Source: Lachnospiraceae bacterium (GTDB taxonomy: Bacteria; Bacillota; Clostridia; Lachnospirales; Lachnospiraceae). From it: a stretch of DNA of 64,000 nt. The notes beneath the pieces were generated by a model. The model did not search any database. It saw nothing but the letters and a program-made list of their open reading frames with translations, and was not told where the DNA came from. The DNA lies in contig JABZIZ010000012.1 of the NCBI GenBank assembly GCA_015258065.1, positions 18,875-82,874 of the forward strand. Reading direction: 5' to 3'. Position numbers and translations under genes: made by a program. Position 1 is the first letter of the stretch. Every line of letters begins with the position of its first letter. Shown here one piece after another: positions 41,598 to 50,966 of the stretch.

Positions 41598-43337
41598 TCA
41601 GATTTCCAGTGGCATCTTCCATCCGTGCTGGTCGGTATGCAGGAGTTTCTCTGCCTTTTCGCTGAGCGGTTTTTCCAGAAAATCCCGATAACAGTTCTGA
41701 ATCTCCGGATTTTCATGGCAGAAGCGAAGAGAACCGGCTCTGTCCTGTGTATAAAGGGTAGGCGCCCGCAGCGCCGCCATCTCGCACCCATCGTAAATCG
41801 GCTGCCCGCCGCCCCCAACGCACCCTCCGGGGCACGCCATCACTTCCACGAAGTCATAATGAACCTTTCCTTCTTTTAATGCATGTAGAAGTCTCCCTGC
41901 ATTGGCAAGACCGTGGACGACGGCCACCTTGAGCGGCGTCCCCGCTAGATCGAAGGTTTCTTCCTTCCACCCCTCCATTCCACGCACTGCGGAGAATGCA
42001 TCCGGATCGGGATTGTGCCCTGTGAGTGCCTGATAAGCCGTGCGCAGCGCCGCCTCCATCACTCCTCCCGTTGCGCCGAAGATATTTCCGGCACCGGAAC
42101 CTAAGGGGAAGGGGTGATCTAATTCCGCCTCCGGCAGTTCTGCAGGCTCCAGATTCATCATCCGAAGCAGTCTGTCTACTTCTCTCGTAGTCAGTACCAC
42201 ATCTACATCCGGCTCTCCCTCTTCGTTTTTCATGGTTTCATAGCTGCACTCCGCCTTTTTGGCAAGACAAGGCATGATCGACACGGAATAGATCCTGGAC
42301 GGATCGACACCTATTTTTTCCGCAAAATACGTTTTGATCACCGCACCGAACATCTGCTGCGGCGACTTGGACGTCGAGAGCTGATCCACAAAATCCGGGA
42401 AATGCGCCTTGCAATACCGAAGCCACCCGGGACAACAGGAAGTGAACATCGGAAACTTCTCCTGCTCTCCCCGCTTCATTTTTTCCAGAAATTCGCTTGC
42501 CTCTTCCATGATGGTCAGATCCGCTGAAAAATCCGTATCAAACACATAGTCGAAACCGATGGTTTTCAGGGCGCAGGCCAGGCGCTTCATCGAAGCCTCC
42601 TCCGTCTTCATGTGAAAAGCTTCTCCCCAGGAAGTTCTCACTGCAGGAGCAATCTGGGCCACCACGATCTTATTAGGATCCTCTAAGGCAGCAAAGATCT
42701 TGTCCGTATCGTCTCTCTCTCGAAGAGCTCCGGTCGGACAGTGCGTGATACACTGCCCGCAAAGCGTGCAGCTGCTATCCTTCAGATGACGGGCCTCCCC
42801 TTCTCCGACCGCCACCGTCGTTTGCGCTCCCATATTGATCACGTCCCAGATATGAGAGTCCTGAATCTTATCACAGACTTGCACACAACGCATGCACTTA
42901 ATGCATTTATCATATTCCCTGATTAACGGAAAATGGATGTCCGATCTCCGGCCTGTTAACTGTGTTTCAAAGGGAATGTCGTGTACATTCAGATCATTGG
43001 CCACCTTTTGCAGCTTACAGTTTCCCGAGCGGACGCAGACCGGACAGTTCATTTTGTGTTGACTTAAAATCAGCTCCACATTTGCCTTCCTGGCAATCCT
43101 TGCCTTATGGCTGTCCGTATGAATCACCATTCCCTCCGCCACCGGATTGTTGCAGGCGGTCAGCAGTCTTTCATAACCTTCGACCTCTACCACACAGACA
43201 CGACAGGCGGCAATTTCATTGATGTCTTTCAAAAAGCAGAGCGTCGGAATGTGAATGCCCACAGAAGCCGCTGCATTCAAAATCGTGGTGCGTTCCGGAA
43301 CGGAAACGGGTCTGTTGTCGATGATCAGATTTACCAT
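41598..43337 (-). CDS. hydA: [FeFe] hydrogenase catalytic subunit
   Basis: A 579-residue group A hydrogenase. In order: an N-terminal 2Fe-2S domain (1-80; CRVCVVEVEG), a His-Cys3 cluster motif (HKMNCPVCVRSGNC), two 4Fe-4S clusters (CIKCMRCVQVC and CTLCGQCITHC), then the H-cluster domain. Its three signatures are intact: TSCCPGW, MPCLAKKAEC and EVMACPGGCVGGGGQP. It makes or consumes H2 in the cytoplasm, exchanging electrons with ferredoxin and its partner. The start overlaps the end of the NuoF-GltD gene by seven bases, so the two act together. Confidence 0.95.
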   Translation of the reverse strand: MVNLIIDNRPVSVPERTTILNAAASVGIHIPTLCFLKDINEIAACRVCVVEVEGYERLLTACNNPVAEGMVIHTDSHKARIARKANVELILSQHKMNCPVCVRSGNCKLQKVANDLNVHDIPFETQLTGRRSDIHFPLIREYDKCIKCMRCVQVCDKIQDSHIWDVINMGAQTTVAVGEGEARHLKDSSCTLCGQCITHCPTGALRERDDTDKIFAALEDPNKIVVAQIAPAVRTSWGEAFHMKTEEASMKRLACALKTIGFDYVFDTDFSADLTIMEEASEFLEKMKRGEQEKFPMFTSCCPGWLRYCKAHFPDFVDQLSTSKSPQQMFGAVIKTYFAEKIGVDPSRIYSVSIMPCLAKKAECSYETMKNEEGEPDVDVVLTTREVDRLLRMMNLEPAELPEAELDHPFPLGSGAGNIFGATGGVMEAALRTAYQALTGHNPDPDAFSAVRGMEGWKEETFDLAGTPLKVAVVHGLANAGRLLHALKEGKVHYDFVEVMACPGGCVGGGGQPIYDGCEMAALRAPTLYTQDRAGSLRFCHENPEIQNCYRDFLEKPLSEKAEKLLHTDQHGWKMPLEI

Positions 43338-45163
43338 TTTGTCTCTCTGCCTCCTCTGAAGATCCCATAGCCGAAATGATCACAGTGAAGGCATCTGCCG
43401 GACTCCTGCATTGCCTCCTGCACACTCATCGGACACTCCATCAGTTCAAAATCCCCTTTTCTCTCAGAAGCAGGGCGCTCCACCATGTTGACACGACCGC
43501 AAGGCTTATGATCGTCGAAGCGTACCGGCGGCAGCACTACCTGCGAGGTGATTTCGTGGGAGAAGCCGAGATACTCGTCAATATTGGCGGCTGCCACCTT
43601 TCCTCCTGCAATCGCGCGGATGACCGTAGCGGGACCGGTCACGCAGTCTCCCCCTGCAAAGATTCCATCCGCATTCTCCACATCCGCCGTTTCAAAGGCA
43701 GAAATGCAACCGCGCTCGACCGGCAGGCCGTATTCTCCAAATTTCCGGGAATCAATTCCCTGCCCGATCGCGACCAGAATCCGGTCAGCCGGAAGCTCAA
43801 TCTCCGGTTTGTCACTGGCTTTCGGTGAGGGCCTTCCTCCCTTGATGGCTCCCGGAATCTGCGGCTGCACCACAAGTCCCTTGCAATGTCCCGATGCATC
43901 CTTCTCAATCCGAACGGGTGCGTTTAGTTCCACGATCTCACAGCCGTCGGCAATGGCTCCTTCCACCTCTTCCGGAAGGGCCGTCATGTCCTTCTGCCTT
44001 CTTCGGTAGGCGATCTTTACCGATTTTGCGCCCAGGCGGATGGCGGACCTGGCGACATCCATCGCCACATTGCCACCTCCGACCACCACAATATTTTCTC
44101 CCGAATAATCCGGATACTCATCGTCTCCGATCGAGCGAAGCATCTCCACGGCAGAGAGGACGCCTTCCGCATCCTCCCCCTCGATGCCGATCTTCCGATC
44201 CGTATGCGCACCGATTGCCACGAACATCGCATCGTACTGGGAACGGATCTCCTCAATGGAAATATCATTTCCGATGGATACATTCGTCTTGACGCGAAAG
44301 CCCGAAAGCTTCATTCCCTCAATCTCATGGTCCAGTACCTCTCTTGGCAGACGATAAGCAGGAATGCCGTATCTGAGCATTCCTCCCAGCCGCTTTCTCT
44401 GTTCGAAAACCGTCACCTCATGTCCCATGATGCTGAGATAGTACGCGCAACTCAGGCCGCAGGGACCGCCTCCGATGACCGCTACCTTTTTCCCTGTTGC
44501 GGGCATCCGCAAAGGCGCCTGAATCTCTCCCTCGTTTTCCACGGCAAAACGCTTTAGCCCACGGATGTTGATGGCACCGTCCACCATGGTCCGCCTGCAT
44601 CTGACCTCACAGGGATGTTCGCAGATCATCCCGCAGGCGGCAGGCAGCGGATTGTCCTTTCGGATGAGGGCAACCGCATCGGCATAGCGCTTTTCATGAA
44701 TGAGCGCCAGATATCCCGGAATATCCACATGAGCAGGACATTGTGCGACGCAGGGCACCGGCTGCTTATGGGATCCCAGGCACCTTCCGTGCGTAATATG
44801 TGCCACATAATCATCCCGAAAGCCCCTGATTCCCTCCAGAACCATCCTTCCCGCTTCCGAGCCGATCGCACAATCGGCAGAGTAATAAATACTCTCCGCC
44901 GTCAATTCAATCGTTTGCAGTGTTTTTTCTGTCGCTCCCCCCGCTAAAACCTGATGAATCAAGGCCTGCAACTGTCCCAGTCCCACCCTGCACGGAGTAC
45001 ACTTCCCGCAAGACTGGGAATGGCAGAGTCCCAGGAAGGCCGACGCCAGGTCTACCGGACAGAGCCCCGGCTGTGATGCAGTAATTCTACGCTCGAGATC
45101 TTTGTACAGAGACTCTACCGTTTTTTCCGCACCATCTTTGGTAAAAATACTCAACCTGCTCAT
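43331..45163 (-). CDS. NuoF-fragment/GltD-like NAD(P)H oxidoreductase partner of the hydrogenase
   Basis: A 610-residue fusion. Residues 1-125 match only the C-terminal 4Fe-4S part of NuoF/HydB (CGKCTPCRVGLGQLQ, then the later Cys in YYSADCAIGSE), without its FMN/NADH domain. Residues 130-560 are a glutamate-synthase-small-subunit-type flavoenzyme: CVAQCPAHVDIPGYL and CEHPCEVRCRR cluster ligands, FAD motif VIGGGPCGLSCAYYL, NAD(P) motif VVVGGGNVAMDVARSA, and GIFAGGDCVTGP. A short Cys-containing tail (GRCLHCDHFGYG) ends it. It should connect NAD(P)H to HydA; whether it bifurcates electrons is unknown. AAAGGA precedes the ATG. Confidence 0.87.
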   Translation of the reverse strand: MSRLSIFTKDGAEKTVESLYKDLERRITASQPGLCPVDLASAFLGLCHSQSCGKCTPCRVGLGQLQALIHQVLAGGATEKTLQTIELTAESIYYSADCAIGSEAGRMVLEGIRGFRDDYVAHITHGRCLGSHKQPVPCVAQCPAHVDIPGYLALIHEKRYADAVALIRKDNPLPAACGMICEHPCEVRCRRTMVDGAINIRGLKRFAVENEGEIQAPLRMPATGKKVAVIGGGPCGLSCAYYLSIMGHEVTVFEQRKRLGGMLRYGIPAYRLPREVLDHEIEGMKLSGFRVKTNVSIGNDISIEEIRSQYDAMFVAIGAHTDRKIGIEGEDAEGVLSAVEMLRSIGDDEYPDYSGENIVVVGGGNVAMDVARSAIRLGAKSVKIAYRRRQKDMTALPEEVEGAIADGCEIVELNAPVRIEKDASGHCKGLVVQPQIPGAIKGGRPSPKASDKPEIELPADRILVAIGQGIDSRKFGEYGLPVERGCISAFETADVENADGIFAGGDCVTGPATVIRAIAGGKVAAANIDEYLGFSHEITSQVVLPPVRFDDHKPCGRVNMVERPASERKGDFELMECPMSVQEAMQESGRCLHCDHFGYGIFRGGRETKW

Positions 45164-45454
45164 CTCGTGTCCTTTCTCTCGCTCTTTGTTTTAGAAAAAA
45201 AGTTTTCTTTATTTATATAATTATAATCCTTTCTCCGATTTCCTATCTATGAGACGCCTTACCGAAAAACCTCTTCTAAATTTGTGCAAGGTGGCAAGCA
45301 TGCTTCTTCCACCACGGACTTGCATTATTTGGGAAATGTAATAAAATAGTCTGGTGCAAAAAGGTTTTGCGCAATCTATTCTTTAGATTTGCAACATACT
45401 TCCGAAAGGATTTTCATTTCGGGTTCACAAAATGCAACAAGAATGTGAGGGGAT
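45164..45454. other. Divergent regulatory region between hydrogenase operon and activase gene
   Basis: A 291-bp AT-rich gap without a gene. On the plus strand TTGCAT (45320-45325), 16 bases, TAAAAT (45342-45347) is a plausible promoter of the activase, followed by a GCAAAA-AGG-TTTTGC inverted repeat at 45356-45370 and a CCGAAA/TTTCGG pair near 45402. On the minus strand a TATAAT without a good -35 lies near 45223. No perfect Rex site was seen. Confidence 0.45.
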
Positions 45455-48400
45455 ATGCTGACAAAAGATTACACACTCGGTGTTGACATCGGTTCCACCA
45501 CGGTCAAGGTGGCTCTTTTGGATGCCAACAAGAATCTGATTTTTTCAGACTATAAAAGACATTTTGCCAATATTCGGGAAACCATGCAGGATCTCGTTCA
45601 GGAAGCCTATGACCAGGTGCAGGACGTGCGGGTGCACCCCGTGATCACCGGGTCGGGTGGCCTGGCACTGGCAGGCGCCCTGGATATTCCTTTTACCCAG
45701 GAAGTCATTGCCGTTGCCACTTCTCTAAAAAAACTGGCGCCCAAGACGGATGTCGCCATCGAGCTTGGCGGCGAGGACGCCAAAATCATTTATTTCGAAG
45801 GGGGGAATGTGGAGCAGCGCATGAACGGAATCTGCGCCGGCGGTACCGGATCCTTTATTGATCAGATGGCCTCTCTTCTCCAAACCGATGCGGCAGGCTT
45901 AAACGAATATGCCAAACATTACCAGTCTCTCTACAACATCGCGGCACGCTGCGGTGTCTTTGCCAAGTCCGATATTCAGCCCTTAATCAACGAGGGTGCA
46001 ACCAGAGAGGATCTGGCCGCCTCCATCTTTCAGGCGGTGGTCAATCAGACGATTTCCGGTCTTGCCTGCGGCAAACCGATCCGCGGACATGTCGCCTTTT
46101 TAGGAGGGCCTCTTCATTTCCTTTCGGAACTGAAGGCGGCTTTTATCCGCACCTTGAAACTGGATGCGGCGCATACCATCGACCTGGAAAATTCCCACCT
46201 CTTTGCGGCGATCGGCTCGGCGCTCAACGCCAAGGAAAAGAAATCCGTCCTATTGAGTGAGCTGCTTGCAAGGCTCTCTCACAAAATCGAGGTAGAAAGC
46301 GAAATCAGCCGCATGGAACCTCTTTTCTCTTCAGAAGAGGATTATCAGGCGTTCCGCAGTCGGCAGGCGAAATACCGGGTGAAAACCGCTGACCTGTCGA
46401 CTTATCACGGAAATGCCTACCTTGGAATCGATGCGGGTTCCACAACCACGAAATGCGCCCTCGTTGCCGAAAACGGCGATCTGCTCTATTCCTTTTATTC
46501 CAGCAACAACGGGAATCCCCTGAAAACCGCCATTTCCTCGATTCAGGAGATTTACCGTCTGATGCCAAAGGATGTGACCATTCAGCGCGCCTGTTCCACC
46601 GGATATGGGGAGGCGCTGTTAAAGTCCGCCCTTTTGCTGGACGACGGAGAAGTGGAAACCATCGCCCACTACACAGCCGCCGCCTTTTTTGACCCTCAGG
46701 TGGACTGTATCCTGGATATCGGCGGTCAGGATATGAAATGCATCCGCATCAAAAATCATGCGGTGGACAGCGTACAGCTCAACGAGGCCTGCTCTTCCGG
46801 CTGTGGGTCCTTTATTGAGACCTTTGCCAAAAGCCTGAACTTTTCGGTGCAGGATTTTGCGAAGGAAGCCTTATATGCGAAGGCCCCGATTGATCTCGGC
46901 ACCAGGTGTACCGTGTTTATGAATTCCAACGTCAAGCAGGCGCAGAAGGAGGGCGCATCGGTCGCAGATATTTCGGCAGGCCTTGCTTACTCCGTCATCA
47001 AAAATGCGCTGTTTAAGGTAATCAAGGTTTCCGACGCTTCCCAGCTTGGCAAAAACATCGTGGTACAGGGCGGTACCTTTTACAACGATGCGGTGCTTCG
47101 CGCCTTTGAAAAAATCGCCAACTGTCAGGCGGTCAGACCGGACATTGCCGGCATTATGGGTGCCTTCGGTGCCGCCCTCATTGCCCGCGAGCGCTTTCAT
47201 GAAAACGAAGCTCTCCCGACCACGATGCTGTCCATTGATCAGATCAATACATTGCAGTATTCCACCAGTATGGCGACCTGCAAAGGCTGCACCAACAGCT
47301 GCAGGCTGACGGTCAACCGCTTTACCGGCGGCAGACAGTACATTTCCGGAAACCGCTGTGAGAGAGGGCTGGGAAGGGCGAAGGTCGATTCCGATACCCC
47401 CAACCTCTTCCAGTACAAGTACGACCGCATCTTCGGCTATGAACCGCTGGGCGTGGAAGTAGCGAAGAGGGGAACGGTCGGTATTCCGCGGGTGCTCAAT
47501 TTTTACGAAAACTATCCGTTCTGGTTCACTTTTTTTACCAAACTGGGGTACCGTGTCGTCCTGTCTCCCAAGTCCACCAGACAGATCTACGAACTCGGCA
47601 TTGAATCCATTCCCAGTGAGTCGGAATGCTATCCTGCCAAAATTTCGCACGGACATGTGGAGTGGCTGATCAAACAAAAGGTAGACTTTATCTTCTATCC
47701 CGCTTTGTTCTACGAGCGCAGGGAAGTCGAGGGAGCCACCAATCATTATAACTGCCCGATCGTCACCTCTTACTCGGAAAACATCAAGAATAATGTCGAG
47801 GAAATCACGGAGGGAAAGGTCTCCTTCCGCAACCCCTTTATGTCCTTTGGAGACTTGCAGGCAGCCACCGATGCGCTCATTGCGGAATTCAAGGAACTGC
47901 CCGCAGAGGAAATCATCGATGCGGCAAAGGCCGGCTGGGAGGAGATGGAAAGTGCCCGCGCCGACGTCTCTAAAAAGGGCGAAGAAACCTTGCAATGGAT
48001 GGAAGCCAATCACAAGCACGGCATTGTCATTGCCGGTCGCCCCTACCATCTGGATCCGGAGATCAACCACGGCATTCCGGAGATGGTCGCCTCCTACGGG
48101 GTAGCGGTTTTAACGGAAGATTCCATCTCCCATTTAGGGCATCCGGAGCGCCCCCTCATCGTTTCCGACCAGTGGATGTACCATTCCAGGCTCTATGCTG
48201 CCGCCACCTATGTCAGACAGCGGGATGACCTCGACCTGATCCAGCTCAATTCCTTCGGCTGTGGACTGGATGCCGTCACTACCGATCAGGTGAACGATAT
48301 CCTCGCGGGATCGGACAAAATCTATACCTGTCTGAAAATTGATGAAGTGAACAACTTAGGCAGCGCACGGATCCGCGTACGCTCTCTGCTGGCTGCCATT

Positions 48401-49771
48401 CGTGTCCGGGAACATGAAAAAAAAGAAAGGGAAATCAAACCGACCGACCATCAACGCGTGATCTTTACCGAGGAGATGCGGAAAACCTATACCATCCTCT
48501 GCCCGCAGATGTCCCCGATTCACTTTGATCTCTTAGAGCCCGCTTTCCGTTCCTGCGGCTACCACTTCGAAGTGATGCAAAACGACAACAAGGGTGCGAT
48601 TGACATGGGATTAAAATATGTCAATAACGACGCCTGCTATCCCTCCCTCTGGGTGGTCGGACAAATCATGGACAGCCTGTTATCCGGCAAGTATGACTTA
48701 AACCATACCGCCATCCTGATGACACAGACCGGAGGCGGATGCCGCGCCACCAACTATGTCGGCTTTATCCGCCGTGCCCTGAAGAAGGCCGGAATGGAAC
48801 AGGTGCCGGTCGTTTCTCTCAATCTGGGAAAGATTGAGGCAAATCCCGGCTTTCACATCAACGCCTCTCTCCTGATCAAGGCATCCTATGCGGCGATCTT
48901 AGGGGATATCTTTATGCGCTGCGTCTACCGCATGCGGCCTTATGAAAAGGAAAAAGGCAGCGTAGAAGCCTGCCACGAGAAATGGAAGAAGAAATGTCAG
49001 GACTTCGTTTCCTTAAAGCACCCGGGCTATTTCAAATTCCAGAAACTCTGCCGCGCCATCATCGAGGATTTCGACCGCATTGCCATTACGGACGAAGTGA
49101 AACCCCGCGTCGGTGTGGTGGGAGAAATCCTGGTTAAATTTGCACCGGCAGCCAATAACCACCTGGTCGATCTGCTGGAAAAAGAAGGTGCGGAGGCGGT
49201 TGTCCCCGATCTGGTTGACTTCATGCAGTATTGCTTTTACAACCAGATCTATAAGGCGGACCATTTTGGAAGCAGCAAAAAGGCAAAGGCCTTCTGCCGC
49301 TTCGGCATCTGGGCCATTGACCACCTGCGCGGCGGCGCCATCCGTGCTTTTGAAAAGAGCAAACACTTTGAGCCCCCGACCTCGATCTACCAGCTGGTAA
49401 ATTATGCAGAACCCATCGTCTCAATCGGCAACCAGACCGGAGAAGGATGGTTCCTTACCGGAGAAATGGTGGAGCTGATCAAAGAAGGCGCTCCGAATAT
49501 CGTCTGCACACAGCCCTTTGGCTGCCTGCCGAACCATGTCGTCGGCAAGGGCGTCATCAAGAAGCTGCGCCACCTCTATCCCGACTGCAACATTGTGGCG
49601 ATCGACTATGATCCCGGCGCCAGCGAGGTAAACCAGTTAAACCGGATTAAACTGATGCTGTCCACCGCACAGAAAAAAGCACAGGAAACAAAAGGAGCGC
49701 CCTCTCTCATGAAGCAGATGGCAAGGGAAGCATCCACCAAGCCGGAAGCGGGTAGAGACCAGGCGGTTTAA
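45455..49771 (+). CDS. Giant 2-hydroxyacyl-CoA dehydratase activase-type ATPase
   Basis: A 1,438-residue protein of the BcrAD/BadFG activase superfamily. Two ASKHA ATPase modules come first (GVDIGSTTVKVALLD at 9; GIDAGSTTTKCALVAE near 325), each with a cluster-type Cys motif (NGICAGGTGSFIDQM; NEACSSGCGSFIETF). A DUF2229-type domain follows (~640-980; MATCKGCTNSCRLTVNRF), then a region resembling dehydratase subunit D with TGGGCRATNYVGFIRRAL and QPFGCLPNHVVGKGV. Activases use ATP to inject a low-potential electron into dehydratases; this fused form is common in Clostridia but its target is unknown. GAGGGG precedes the ATG. Its position opposite a hydrogenase suggests shared redox supply. Confidence 0.85.
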   Translation: MLTKDYTLGVDIGSTTVKVALLDANKNLIFSDYKRHFANIRETMQDLVQEAYDQVQDVRVHPVITGSGGLALAGALDIPFTQEVIAVATSLKKLAPKTDVAIELGGEDAKIIYFEGGNVEQRMNGICAGGTGSFIDQMASLLQTDAAGLNEYAKHYQSLYNIAARCGVFAKSDIQPLINEGATREDLAASIFQAVVNQTISGLACGKPIRGHVAFLGGPLHFLSELKAAFIRTLKLDAAHTIDLENSHLFAAIGSALNAKEKKSVLLSELLARLSHKIEVESEISRMEPLFSSEEDYQAFRSRQAKYRVKTADLSTYHGNAYLGIDAGSTTTKCALVAENGDLLYSFYSSNNGNPLKTAISSIQEIYRLMPKDVTIQRACSTGYGEALLKSALLLDDGEVETIAHYTAAAFFDPQVDCILDIGGQDMKCIRIKNHAVDSVQLNEACSSGCGSFIETFAKSLNFSVQDFAKEALYAKAPIDLGTRCTVFMNSNVKQAQKEGASVADISAGLAYSVIKNALFKVIKVSDASQLGKNIVVQGGTFYNDAVLRAFEKIANCQAVRPDIAGIMGAFGAALIARERFHENEALPTTMLSIDQINTLQYSTSMATCKGCTNSCRLTVNRFTGGRQYISGNRCERGLGRAKVDSDTPNLFQYKYDRIFGYEPLGVEVAKRGTVGIPRVLNFYENYPFWFTFFTKLGYRVVLSPKSTRQIYELGIESIPSESECYPAKISHGHVEWLIKQKVDFIFYPALFYERREVEGATNHYNCPIVTSYSENIKNNVEEITEGKVSFRNPFMSFGDLQAATDALIAEFKELPAEEIIDAAKAGWEEMESARADVSKKGEETLQWMEANHKHGIVIAGRPYHLDPEINHGIPEMVASYGVAVLTEDSISHLGHPERPLIVSDQWMYHSRLYAAATYVRQRDDLDLIQLNSFGCGLDAVTTDQVNDILAGSDKIYTCLKIDEVNNLGSARIRVRSLLAAIRVREHEKKEREIKPTDHQRVIFTEEMRKTYTILCPQMSPIHFDLLEPAFRSCGYHFEVMQNDNKGAIDMGLKYVNNDACYPSLWVVGQIMDSLLSGKYDLNHTAILMTQTGGGCRATNYVGFIRRALKKAGMEQVPVVSLNLGKIEANPGFHINASLLIKASYAAILGDIFMRCVYRMRPYEKEKGSVEACHEKWKKKCQDFVSLKHPGYFKFQKLCRAIIEDFDRIAITDEVKPRVGVVGEILVKFAPAANNHLVDLLEKEGAEAVVPDLVDFMQYCFYNQIYKADHFGSSKKAKAFCRFGIWAIDHLRGGAIRAFEKSKHFEPPTSIYQLVNYAEPIVSIGNQTGEGWFLTGEMVELIKEGAPNIVCTQPFGCLPNHVVGKGVIKKLRHLYPDCNIVAIDYDPGASEVNQLNRIKLMLSTAQKKAQETKGAPSLMKQMAREASTKPEAGRDQAV

Positions 49772-49796
49772 ACGTCAAAATAAGAATTATCTTGCC

Positions 49797-49820
49797 AATT
49801 CTCCTGCAAGAGAATTTTTA
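49797..49820 (+). terminator. Short intrinsic terminator after the activase gene
   Basis: AATTCTC (49797-49803) pairs with GAGAATT (49810-49816) around a six-base loop, followed by TTTATATCTTTG. It lies 25 bp after the stop codon. The stem is short, so strength is uncertain. Confidence 0.5.
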
Positions 49821-49892
49821 TATCTTTGACAACCACATCATGCTATACTCATTTACTATGAAAATGAAAAGACACGAAGGGGGTAGTTAAAA

Positions 49893-50966
49893 TTGGCAAA
49901 AGACCTGATTCAACTGCAGCACATCTCGAAATCATTCGGTGAGCAACTCATCCTGGACGACTTTTGTCTGAACATTCATGAAAACTCATTTGTGACTCTG
50001 CTGGGGCCGTCGGGCTGTGGCAAAACCACCATGTTACGGATCATCGGCGGTTTCGAGAGTCCCGACAAGGGGAAGGTGATTTTTGACGGAAAGGATATCA
50101 CCTCTCTTGCTCCCAACAAAAGACAGCTGAATACGGTTTTCCAAAAATATGCTCTCTTTACCCACATGGATGTCGCCGAGAACATTGCCTTCGGCTTAAA
50201 GATTAAGAACCAGTCCGATGCCTATATTAAGGATAAGATTCGCTATGCCCTGAAACTGGTCAATCTGGACGGGTACGAGCACCGCATGCCCGACAACCTT
50301 TCGGGAGGTCAGCAGCAGCGGGTTGCAATCGCCAGAGCCATCGTCAACGAACCCAAGGTTCTACTGTTAGACGAGCCGCTTGGTGCACTCGATCTGAAAC
50401 TCAGGCAGGACATGCAATATGAACTGATTCGACTGAAAAATGAGCTTGGCATCACCTTCATCTATGTCACGCATGACCAGGAAGAGGCTCTGACCATGTC
50501 TGACCATATCGTCGTCATGAATCAGGGCTATATCCAACAGGAAGGCTCTCCGGAAACCATTTATAATGAGCCGGAGAACGCCTTCGTGGCGGACTTCATC
50601 GGAGATTCCAATATCATCAAGGCGACCATGGTCCGGGATGAGCTGGTCGAAATTTTGGGAACCAAATTCGCCTGCGTGGATAAGGGCTTCGGCATCAATC
50701 ATCCGGTGGATGTCGTCATTCGTCCGGAAGATGTGGAACTGGTTCCAAGGGGAAAGGGCACCCTATCCGGAAAGGTGACCCATGTCATCTTCAAGGGGGT
50801 CCATTATGAGATGGAGGTAGAAGCAGGCGGCTTTGAATGGCTGGTGCACTCTACGATCATGCACGATGTCGGAAGCGAAGTGGATATCCGGGTCGATCCG
50901 TTCAACATTCAGGTCATGAATCGTCCCGCATCCGAAGACGAGGAGGCAATTGAGATCGATGTTTAA
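49893..50966 (+). CDS. potA: Spermidine/putrescine ABC transporter ATPase PotA
   Basis: A 357-residue importer ATPase: GPSGCGKTTMLRIIGG, Q-loop TVFQKYALFTHM, signature LSGGQQQRVAIARA, LLLDEPLGALDLKLRQ and VTHDQEEALTMSDHI, followed by a C-terminal TOBE regulatory domain (about 245-345; DVVIRPEDVELV). It powers uptake of polyamines by PotB-PotCD. The start codon is TTG at 49893 with AAGGGGG nine bases before it. A TTGACA lies near 49827 but its -10 partner is ambiguous. Confidence 0.94.
   Translation: MAKDLIQLQHISKSFGEQLILDDFCLNIHENSFVTLLGPSGCGKTTMLRIIGGFESPDKGKVIFDGKDITSLAPNKRQLNTVFQKYALFTHMDVAENIAFGLKIKNQSDAYIKDKIRYALKLVNLDGYEHRMPDNLSGGQQQRVAIARAIVNEPKVLLLDEPLGALDLKLRQDMQYELIRLKNELGITFIYVTHDQEEALTMSDHIVVMNQGYIQQEGSPETIYNEPENAFVADFIGDSNIIKATMVRDELVEILGTKFACVDKGFGINHPVDVVIRPEDVELVPRGKGTLSGKVTHVIFKGVHYEMEVEAGGFEWLVHSTIMHDVGSEVDIRVDPFNIQVMNRPASEDEEAIEIDV

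Noticed and set aside
45164..45454. Possible Rex redox-repressor site near the hydrogenase operon.
   Set aside because: Short TTTGTG/TTCACAA-like pieces occur, but no symmetric TTGTNANNNNNNTNACAA match was found by eye.
46871..48070. A 399-codon minus-strand open frame opposite the activase gene.
   Set aside because: It is entirely antisense to a gene with clear domain motifs, and no promoter or ribosome site supports it.
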